Below are positions 7,873 through 13,801 of a DNA stretch of 23,733 nt, piece by piece; positions within the stretch are counted from its first letter, which is position 1, and every line of letters begins with the position of its first letter. Under the pieces are notes generated by a model. That model ran no database searches. It was given only the letters and a program-made list of their open reading frames with translations, and was not told the DNA's origin. Origin of the DNA: Bacteroidota bacterium (GTDB lineage: Bacteria > Spirochaetota > Spirochaetia > JABMQR01); the NCBI GenBank assembly GCA_013202335.1, contig JABMQR010000095.1:1-23733 (forward strand). The letters are read 5' to 3'. Made by a program: the position numbers and the translations under genes.

Positions 7873-8643
7873 TCAAGGAAGCTCTTCTATAAGTTCATGT
7901 ATATATTTATTTTCAGGATATAAGGATAGAGCTTTATTATACCAGCTAAGAGCATCTTCGGGGTTTTTCATCTTTGCAGCAATGAGTCCCCGCAGTTCAT
8001 AGAAGGTAAACAACTGAAAAGTGTACATTGTGGACTTTTTTTCTTTTAGATTATCAAGGGTTTTTGTCGCTTTTCGCGTACTGCCGCCGAAAATCACCGG
8101 AGTGTGGAAGTGACTGTTTGCCAGAAGAAGAAGAGCCTGAGTGTTCTCAGGATCAATGGACAGGGCCTCTGTGATCAGTTTGGAAGCATCGAGTCCATAA
8201 CTGAAAATATAGGCTGTTGGGTCTAATAGAAAATAAGAGCCGGCTGTTTCGGCCATAACAGATGTTGCCAGAGCTGAAAGATACGAGTTTGTAAATGTAA
8301 TTGTGTCTAGAAGTTTTTCACTTAACTGAAGATATTGTAAGGCGGTATTTTTATCCTTACAATACTCTTCAACGGTAAAATGTTTACCAAGAAGCATTAA
8401 GGCATGGGCTTTCACAAGATTTGCAACATCCCGGTCGTAAGGTTCGGAATCCAGAGATTCTGAAAGATCATAAAAATGCTGCTCAATTGCTGCTGCCGGA
8501 AGAGCGTTATAGACAGCATCAAGAAAACCGACAAATTCATTTGATTGATATAATTGATTAATATTCTGTGTTTGGGATAAATTAGCAGGAAAAATAAATA
8601 ATGTGGGTATAATTAATAACACACATAATAATGATTTTTTCAT
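7873..8643 (-). CDS. Secreted TPR-repeat protein
   Basis: A 256-residue exported protein built of helical hairpin repeats. From the Met at 8643 it opens with a textbook Sec signal peptide (MKKSLLCVLLIIPTLFIFPA), which is why this start is preferred over upstream ATGs at 8658 and 8670 that lack ribosome sites. At least two tetratricopeptide repeats are visible in the C-terminal half: one with ALSIDPENTQALLLLANSHF and one ending in DALSWYNKALSLYPENKY. Between them a HTPVIFGGS segment resembles the Pro-x-x-Phe-Gly-Gly linker seen in periplasmic TPR proteins such as the TRAP-associated TatT group; that relation is tentative. TPR proteins act as protein-interaction scaffolds, so the partner is unknown. 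The upstream region is interrupted by the MITE at 8685-8834, which may affect its promoter. It ends back-to-back with the secreted protein gene at 7872. Confidence 0.8.
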   Translation of the reverse strand: MKKSLLCVLLIIPTLFIFPANLSQTQNINQLYQSNEFVGFLDAVYNALPAAAIEQHFYDLSESLDSEPYDRDVANLVKAHALMLLGKHFTVEEYCKDKNTALQYLQLSEKLLDTITFTNSYLSALATSVMAETAGSYFLLDPTAYIFSYGLDASKLITEALSIDPENTQALLLLANSHFHTPVIFGGSTRKATKTLDNLKEKKSTMYTFQLFTFYELRGLIAAKMKNPEDALSWYNKALSLYPENKYIHELIEELP

Positions 8644-8675
8644 ATGCAACTTTATCATATTTTGGTACATTTAAC

Positions 8676-8684
8676 TAATATTTT
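8676..8684. repeat. 9-bp target-site duplication, left copy
   Basis: TAATATTTT lies directly outside the left terminal repeat of the 150-bp element. An identical copy lies directly outside the right end (8835-8843). The match is exact and flush with both repeat ends, as transposition would produce. Confidence 0.75.
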
Positions 8685-8834
8685 TAAACTGACCGGAAGC
8701 CGGTGGGATTCTACCAGCTGGAAATCTACGGGTAGAAAGATATTAGCAATGAAATATTCACTAAAAAATGTGAAAAAGTTTTTTGTTTAAATAGGTTTAT
8801 CAATGAGATAACCTACCGGCTTCCGGTCAGTTTA
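8685..8834. mobile_element. Miniature inverted-repeat element (MITE), 150 bp
   Basis: Perfect 20-bp terminal inverted repeats, TAAACTGACCGGAAGCCGGT (8685-8704) and its complement (8815-8834), enclose 110 bp with no reading frame. Each terminal repeat contains its own small palindrome (ACCGG/AAG/CCGGT). The interior has a hairpin TTCTACC (8709-8715)/GGTAGAA (8731-8737) and a short TTCAC/GTGAA stem (8757-8774), and is otherwise AT-rich. The exact 9-bp duplication at both ends shows insertion rather than a simple attenuator. There is no transposase in the window, so it would have been moved in trans by an unidentified element; 9-bp duplications are known for IS1, IS10/IS4-type and IS256-type elements, so the family cannot be named. 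It sits between the divergently transcribed TPR and HD-domain genes. Confidence 0.75.
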
Positions 8835-8843
8835 TAATATTTT
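8835..8843. repeat. 9-bp target-site duplication, right copy
   Basis: TAATATTTT, identical to 8676-8684, directly follows the right terminal repeat of the 150-bp element. Confidence 0.75.
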
Positions 8844-8912
8844 AATTCTTAGAGGCACCAGTTCCCGGGGTGTATGCAATTACCGAACAGTACATTGAAT
8901 GGGGTTATTTGA

Positions 8913-10052
8913 ATGAAGCGCCAGAAACCGGAAAATATATTAGAACAAAGTGGATATACCACCAGGTTTAGTGGAATTACTGCACTTGATTTGTACTACA
9001 GGAACAACCCCGGCCAGATTCTGGAGATGGAAACCAATGCCGATTTAATAACGTTATCAACTCTTTTTAATTCTATTGAATTTCCAGGTGAAGAACGAAT
9101 TGATGCAGCAATTCCTGTAGAAAACGGCCAGCAGTATTATATACGAATTTTAGATGATACAGGGAAGGGGGTTCAGACATGGAAACCTCTTCAGTTTTAC
9201 TACAGCCCGAGTGCCAGGCGTTTTTTTGATACCAATGATATGTATAACGTAATCAAGAACAGGGAACTACTTGCAGTTGGGCACGTTGTTACATCCCCGG
9301 TACCGGTTGACACCTGGTGGTATGGAATTGCAGACGCCGCTGTCCTTGCTGCCAGATATGGGTGGCCGGTTGACAAGAGAGTCCTGCAAAGACCGGATTT
9401 TCAGAGGAGTCCTGTTAGATTGGGAATAGGTGAACAGCGGATTGTGCTTATAAGGATACTTGAAGCACAAGATCCGGGAAAAGGGTTGCAACTACTTATG
9501 GATTCAGGATTTATTAGAGAACATTGGCCGCTTGTATTTTCTATGAGGGGGGTTTCCCAGGATAAGGATTTTCATCCGGAAGGGGATGTCTGGGATCACA
9601 CTTTCGAAATGTTTAAATATATTAAAAAACCAGATCCGGATATTGGAATGGGAATTCTTCTCCATGACTGCGGTAAGGCTTTTTCACAACGGCAAAATAA
9701 TAATGAATTTGACATGCACGCTCAGATTGGATCGAGGAAGGCAGTAGAATTTTTACGCTCCCTCAATTTTTCGGGGGATTATATTAAGCGTGTAGAGTTT
9801 CTTATCAATACACACATGCTTCCAGCCCACTTACCAAGTATACCGGTTCATACAGTGGAGCATATAATGACAAATAGGTTGTTTCCAAAATTACTTGAAA
9901 TATATAGATGTGATATTTCCTCTTCTTTCAGGGATCCAGAAGGGTATTACCGAACATGTGAACATTATAGAAAATTCCAAAAGAATAGAAAAAATCCATT
10001 CAGGACAACCGATGGAAAAGTTGGGCGACCCGGGGCTGTCAGCAGGTATTAA
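8913..10052 (+). CDS. tRNA-nucleotidyltransferase-like protein with HD domain, catalytic head apparently lost
   Basis: A 379-residue protein whose overall layout follows class II CCA-adding enzymes/poly(A) polymerases. The N-terminal part (about 15-125) keeps secondary features of the head and neck, including a YNVIKNRELLAVG segment (111-123) and an AAVLAARYGWPVD segment (142-154) that match the family's RNRxLRAVG and RAxRFAxxLGFxID blocks. The essential nucleotidyltransferase motif (Gly-Gly...Asp-x-Asp) and the RxxD signature are not visible. The HD phosphohydrolase domain is intact: His229, His251-Asp252 in LLHDCGK, His269, His301 and Asp334. This suggests a metal-dependent phosphodiesterase/phosphatase that no longer adds CCA; the substrate is unknown. 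An in-frame stop just before 8913 limits the start to this ATG (GGGG ribosome site about 8 bases away). murA follows after 59 bases. The C-terminus may be frame-shifted (see findings). Confidence 0.75.
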   Translation: MKRQKPENILEQSGYTTRFSGITALDLYYRNNPGQILEMETNADLITLSTLFNSIEFPGEERIDAAIPVENGQQYYIRILDDTGKGVQTWKPLQFYYSPSARRFFDTNDMYNVIKNRELLAVGHVVTSPVPVDTWWYGIADAAVLAARYGWPVDKRVLQRPDFQRSPVRLGIGEQRIVLIRILEAQDPGKGLQLLMDSGFIREHWPLVFSMRGVSQDKDFHPEGDVWDHTFEMFKYIKKPDPDIGMGILLHDCGKAFSQRQNNNEFDMHAQIGSRKAVEFLRSLNFSGDYIKRVEFLINTHMLPAHLPSIPVHTVEHIMTNRLFPKLLEIYRCDISSSFRDPEGYYRTCEHYRKFQKNRKNPFRTTDGKVGRPGAVSRY

Positions 10053-10111
10053 AGAAACTTACTGGGTTATTCATGATTGCCAAATAACAAAAAGAAATAT
10101 AGAGTATTACT

Positions 10112-11410
10112 ATGAGCAGTTATACAATACGTGGCGGAAAGCCTCTTTCCGGTGAGATAGTAACAAGTGGAAACAAGAATTCAGCACTACCCTGTATAGC
10201 TGCCGCCTTACTGACAGATGAAGAAATTATTCTTCATAATATTCCGGATATTGAAGATGTTCGGGTGATGCTTTCTATTATGGAATCAATCGGCGCAAAG
10301 GTTGTACGTGATGTGGAAAAGACCGGGACCTTCCATATCAGAGCAGCCGATATTAAGGGAAACATTCCAGAAGACCTTGCCCAGAAGATTAGAGCCTCAA
10401 TTCTTTTTGCTGGACCCATGCTGGCCAGAACCGGTAAAATAGTATTAGCACCCCCAGGTGGGGATGTTATTGGCTTACGGCGGTTAGATACCCACTTTCT
10501 GGCCTTTTCTGCTCTTGGTGCATATTCCAGTATTGATGAGAATGGAATGCTGCAAATTGAAGTTTCCAAAGAGAGGTTTCACGGAAACGAAATATTTCTT
10601 GATGAAATGTCAGTAACAGCAACAGAGAATGCAGTTATGGCTGCAGTTTTTGCCCCGGGGAAAACTGTTATCAGAAATGCTGCAAGTGAACCGCATATAC
10701 AGGATCTGTGTAATTTACTGATATCTATGGGAGCAGATATATTAGGGACAGGATCTAATCTTCTGACAATTGTGAGTGTGAAGTCTCTGCATGGATCAGA
10801 ATTTACGATTGGTCCTGATTATATCGAGATTGGATCCTTTGTAGGACTGGCAGCTGCTACCCATGGGGATGTTGTTATTCATGGTGTCGAAACATCTCAG
10901 CTGCCTATAATAAGGACAGGTTTTCGAAAGATTGGAATAAACTGGGAAGAGAGTGGGAAAGCAATACGAATTCCTCCAAACAAAAATTGGTTAATTCAGC
11001 CTGATATTAGTGGAATGATTCCAAAAATTGATGATGCTCCATGGCCGGGATTCCCTCCTGACCTTCTAAGTATAGTTACTGTAGTGGCGACTCAATCTCA
11101 GGGAACAGTACTGGTACATGAGAAAATGTTTGAGTCACGAATGTTTTTCATTGATATGCTTATCCGGATGGGGGCAAGAATTATTTTATGTGATCCGCAC
11201 AGAGCTGTAATTTCCGGGCCGGCTCTTTTACACGGGGCGTTGGTTACTTCTCCGGATATTAGGGCGGGAATGGCACTGGTAATTGCTTCTTTATGTGCAC
11301 AGGGAGAGAGTGTTATCCAAAACGTTTATCAAATAGAACGCGGCTATGAAAACCTCTGTGAAAAACTGCAATTACTGGGTGCCGACATCACGAGAAACGA
11401 GACAATTTAG
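10112..11410 (+). CDS. murA: UDP-N-acetylglucosamine 1-carboxyvinyltransferase MurA, Cys-to-Asp variant
   Basis: MurA carries out the first committed step of peptidoglycan synthesis, transferring enolpyruvate from PEP to UDP-GlcNAc in the cytoplasm. The 432-residue protein has the EPSP-synthase-like two-domain fold, with GNKNSALP at 20-27 (Lys22 and Asn23 of the active site), RASILFAGPMLAR (94-106), the catalytic loop APPGGDVIG (113-121) and GFPPDL near residue 311-316 holding the conserved catalytic Asp. At the position of E. coli Cys115 it has Asp118 (codon GAT, 10463-10465). Asp here is known in Borrelia, Chlamydia and Mycobacterium MurA, where the enzyme works but escapes alkylation by fosfomycin. 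The ATG has only a weak ribosome site and may be coupled to the HD-domain gene upstream. Confidence 0.96.
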   Translation: MSSYTIRGGKPLSGEIVTSGNKNSALPCIAAALLTDEEIILHNIPDIEDVRVMLSIMESIGAKVVRDVEKTGTFHIRAADIKGNIPEDLAQKIRASILFAGPMLARTGKIVLAPPGGDVIGLRRLDTHFLAFSALGAYSSIDENGMLQIEVSKERFHGNEIFLDEMSVTATENAVMAAVFAPGKTVIRNAASEPHIQDLCNLLISMGADILGTGSNLLTIVSVKSLHGSEFTIGPDYIEIGSFVGLAAATHGDVVIHGVETSQLPIIRTGFRKIGINWEESGKAIRIPPNKNWLIQPDISGMIPKIDDAPWPGFPPDLLSIVTVVATQSQGTVLVHEKMFESRMFFIDMLIRMGARIILCDPHRAVISGPALLHGALVTSPDIRAGMALVIASLCAQGESVIQNVYQIERGYENLCEKLQLLGADITRNETI

Positions 11411-11451
11411 AAGAATGCTGTTTTAGGGGCTGGTTATGCTGTTTTTTCATC

Positions 11452-11471
11452 TTATTCACAAGTTATCCACA
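11452..11471 (+). promoter_or_regulatory. Tandem DnaA boxes, left pair
   Basis: TTATTCACA (11452-11460) and TTATCCACA (11463-11471) both fit the TTATNCACA consensus, in the same direction with an 11-bp period, about one helical turn. Confidence 0.6.
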
Positions 11472-11673
11472 AGCAGTTTGTTGCGTTAAAGAATCGAGAT
11501 AAACGGCTAACCGAAATGCAATGCTGACGAAAGAAAGATTTGTTAACTGATATGAATAAATAACTTGTTGCACTATAATAAATTATAAAATTCTACTTAA
11601 CATCTGTCTAATTTAATTATTATTTAACCGAAAAAATTATAAACGGGAAATATTACTTTTTTTTCAAACTAAG

Positions 11674-11693
11674 TTTTACACAAGTTATCCACA
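11674..11693 (+). promoter_or_regulatory. Tandem DnaA boxes, right pair
   Basis: TTTTACACA (11674-11682, one mismatch from TTATNCACA) and TTATCCACA (11685-11693, perfect) repeat the same 11-bp spaced, same-direction arrangement as the left pair. Confidence 0.55.
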
Positions 11694-11731
11694 AGCAGGA
11701 AAAAGTTAAGATAACTCTTTATATACTCAAG

Positions 11732-12361
11732 TCATAAGCGATAACCAGACCCATGAATTGTACTTATTGAAGTAACAGTTCCTGCAGAAATTGATGATAT
11801 TTTTTTCCGTAATGAACTAATAATTACATCAGGATAACGGCTTTTTTGTGGCAGATCCGGAAAAAGATTCTTAAAAATAGTTTCTCTTTTTACCGGCTCT
11901 GGAAAAAATGAAACAAGAAGCAGAAGAATTTCACATTCAGGGTTACTCAAAACAACAAAACCAAGATTCCCCTGCAGTAAATCAGAGGAAAGAGATAGAC
12001 GCTGTCCACTGGAACACTGTATGTGAATTGGAGCTGCTCTGAACAGGCGGGCAGCAAGTTCATCTTTATTAAAGGGATACGTGATAAAATCAGTACAGGG
12101 GAGCGTAAAGGCTGCTCGAATTACTCCGATTGGCCCATATAAAAGTATAGATTCTCTTTGCTTTTTCCAAATTAGTTTCCGGATAAATGGATTATCTATG
12201 AAAACAGCACTATGGATTAATAATACAGAGTGGTCAAAGCAGGAAGTTTCAGTATCTGCAGTAAATATATTAATCTCAGGGGCATTCAGTAAAAGTTCTT
12301 TTGCTGAATCAACTTCTAAAGATGAGAAAGGAAACATATAAACAGAAATAGATTTATTCAA
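11732..12361 (-). CDS. Winged-helix regulator with degenerate receiver (OmpR/PhoB C-terminal type)
   Basis: The C-terminal third matches the OmpR/PhoB winged-helix DNA-binding domain: a DVIISSLRKKI recognition-helix segment and the wing and terminal strand ISTIHGSGYRL, in the place of the family's RTVRGVGYRL. The N-terminal part (about 110 residues) has a receiver-like order with a YPFNKDELAARL ending (the KPFxxxEL block of receivers), but no DD pair and no clear phospho-acceptor Asp, so it should not respond to a kinase in the usual way. Start choice: a TTG at 12361 has an AAGGGAG ribosome site nine bases upstream and gives 209 residues; the frame is also open from a TTG at 12382. The gene follows the AAA+ regulator by 8-29 bases and is surely co-transcribed. 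Its target is unknown; the divergent polysaccharide export gene next door is a candidate. Confidence 0.8.
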   Translation of the reverse strand: MNKSISVYMFPFSSLEVDSAKELLLNAPEINIFTADTETSCFDHSVLLIHSAVFIDNPFIRKLIWKKQRESILLYGPIGVIRAAFTLPCTDFITYPFNKDELAARLFRAAPIHIQCSSGQRLSLSSDLLQGNLGFVVLSNPECEILLLLVSFFPEPVKRETIFKNLFPDLPQKSRYPDVIISSLRKKISSISAGTVTSISTIHGSGYRL

Positions 12362-12390
12362 TTTTTTGCACTCCCTTTTCAAAATATGTT

Positions 12391-13638
12391 TTACCCTCTG
12401 GGGTATTGGACAGATTGAAGTTCATACTCCTCCTTCGGATTGAACATTTCCGGCGTTATTTCAATTACTGTTTTCTTTGATCGAAGATCTGAACCTGAAT
12501 AGATAATTCCTTTTCGAAGGAGCCCAAACAGCTGCCGTACATTTCCCGGCCAGTCATACTCTGTTAGTAAATGACGACTTCTTTTTGAAAGAGTAGCTGG
12601 AAGGCTCTGGCGGGAAAGAAACCACTCCGAAAGTGAAGCTATGTCCTCACGTCTTTCACGAAGTGGGGGAATATATATTGAAAGAGAGTTTAGTCGGAAA
12701 AGCAAATCCCTCCTTATTCTGGGATTATCACTATGGATATCAATATCAGCATTTGTTGCGGAAAGGATCCGGACATTAACTTTTCTTTGAACTGCAGAAC
12801 CCAAACGTACGATAGTATCATTCTCAAGAATCCTAAGAAGTTTGGGCTGAAGAATTTCCTGCATCTCTCCAACTTCATCAAGAAAAAGAGTTCCTTTGTG
12901 GGCCTGTTCAAAGACACCTCTATGGTTTTGCTTTGCATCGGTAAAGGCTCCTTTTTCATAGCCGAAGAGTTCTGCTTCAGCAAGGTTTTGCGGGAGAGCG
13001 GCGCAGTTTATCGATATAAAAGGACCCCCTCTGCCGGAAAGATTGTGCAGGATTTTTGCTGCTAATTCTTTTCCTGTTCCAGATTCCCCAAAAATGAGAA
13101 CTTCATCAGGGAAGGGGGCGAATTTACAGAGATTCCTTCTTACAAATTGTATTGCTGAAGAGGTTCCAATAAGAAAAGATTTGGCATAAGCTCCAGGATC
13201 ACAAATAGATTCTCCTGTGGATTCAGGGAGTGTTTTTGTTGGATTGTCAGTAATTATGTAAAGAGGAGATATTTCCCGGTTTTGATAGATTAAGGAAAAC
13301 ACCGAGGAGATAAACCTTTCAGCATTGAACCGATTATCGGATATGATAAAACTGTTTTTCCCCGGGATAGCGCTGGTTTGAAAATTGAACTCTTTTTCAA
13401 GAAGGAACAAAAATGGAATTTTATGCTTTCTTCCGGGAACAGACTGGAGGTGCTGAATGTTTCCCGGTCTTGCTTCTCCAGTCGATAATGCTATGCAAAC
13501 AAGGTCTGGGGATGCTGAGTGAATTGCACTTGCTCCCTCCTCCACAGTATTAGCATGATAAAATACTATTGATTGGATTGAAGCCTGGATCATTGAGAAA
13601 AGTGTTCTGCTTCGGCAAATTATCAGGATTCTGACCAT
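12391..13638 (-). CDS. NtrC-family AAA+ sigma-54 activator-like protein without HTH
   Basis: A 415-residue protein with a receiver-like N-terminus (1-115), a linker, and a full sigma-54 activator AAA+ domain (about 155-390): Walker A GESGTGKE (184-191), the L1 loop GAFTDA (230-235), Walker B GTLFLDEV (249-256), SATNAD (293-298), FRLN (314-317) and WPGNVRQL (363-370). Three points are odd. The receiver begins ILIICRS instead of the acidic ILIVDDE, and PDLVCIAL stands where PDLVLLD holds the phosphorylated Asp. The sigma-54 contact motif GAFTGA reads GAFTDA. The protein stops about 25 residues after the AAA+ domain, with no Fis-type HTH. It could act without specific DNA binding, or pair with the winged-helix protein encoded next. 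The ATG has an AAAGGAG ribosome site six bases away. Confidence 0.9.
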   Translation of the reverse strand: MVRILIICRSRTLFSMIQASIQSIVFYHANTVEEGASAIHSASPDLVCIALSTGEARPGNIQHLQSVPGRKHKIPFLFLLEKEFNFQTSAIPGKNSFIISDNRFNAERFISSVFSLIYQNREISPLYIITDNPTKTLPESTGESICDPGAYAKSFLIGTSSAIQFVRRNLCKFAPFPDEVLIFGESGTGKELAAKILHNLSGRGGPFISINCAALPQNLAEAELFGYEKGAFTDAKQNHRGVFEQAHKGTLFLDEVGEMQEILQPKLLRILENDTIVRLGSAVQRKVNVRILSATNADIDIHSDNPRIRRDLLFRLNSLSIYIPPLRERREDIASLSEWFLSRQSLPATLSKRSRHLLTEYDWPGNVRQLFGLLRKGIIYSGSDLRSKKTVIEITPEMFNPKEEYELQSVQYPRG

Positions 13639-13673
13639 AGGACACTCCTTTGAGGGATCTGTGAGTTTTTACT

Positions 13674-13794
13674 ATTATAAAGATTAGAAAAAAAGTAAAT
13701 TAACCTTAAGGTTTACTTAGAACTAGGTATAGGTAAAAAGTGATCTCATTATTAAGTAAATTGTATTGCATGATGAAAAATATACCAGTAGAAT
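13674..13794. promoter_or_regulatory. Divergent promoter region with repeated AAGTAAA motif
   Basis: The 163-bp gap between the AAA+ regulator and the SLBB gene holds a perfect 12-bp palindrome AACCTTAAGGTT (13702-13713) flanked by AAGTA/TACTT arms, and three copies of AAGTAAA: 13693-13699 and 13754-13760 on + (each as AAGTAAATT), and 13712-13718 on -. A TATAAT on the - strand (13674-13679) is a likely -10 for the regulator. On the + strand TTGCAT (13766-13771), 17 bases, TAGAAT (13789-13794) could serve the SLBB gene, placing its transcript start next to the ATG. No GG-N10-GC sigma-54 promoter is seen. Confidence 0.4.
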
Positions 13795-13801
13795 AGATAG
13801 C

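Larger units (their letters stand above)
11411..11731. other. AT-rich convergent gap with DnaA-box repeats, origin-like or DnaA-titration locus
   Basis: This 321-bp gap lies between two gene 3' ends, where no promoter is required, yet it is long and structured. It has two copies of a 20-bp direct repeat, CACAAGTTATCCACAAGCAG, at 11457-11476 and 11679-11698. The 200 bases between are very AT-rich (11570-11680) and contain two further direct repeats, TAACCGAAA (11508-11516, 11625-11633) and ATAAACGG (11499-11506, 11639-11646). Boxes plus an AT-rich stretch are the hallmark of bacterial oriC, but no dnaA or dnaN is in the window and the flanking genes converge. A DnaA-titrating site is an alternative. 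Confidence 0.5.

Noticed and set aside
8685..8834. Simple attenuator or long hairpin in place of a mobile element
   Set aside because: The flush, exact 9-bp direct repeats at both ends fit transposition better, and the arms are 110 bases apart.
13639..13801. Sigma-54 promoter for the SLBB gene
   Set aside because: Adjacent AAA+ protein suggested it, but no GG-N10-GC element is present.
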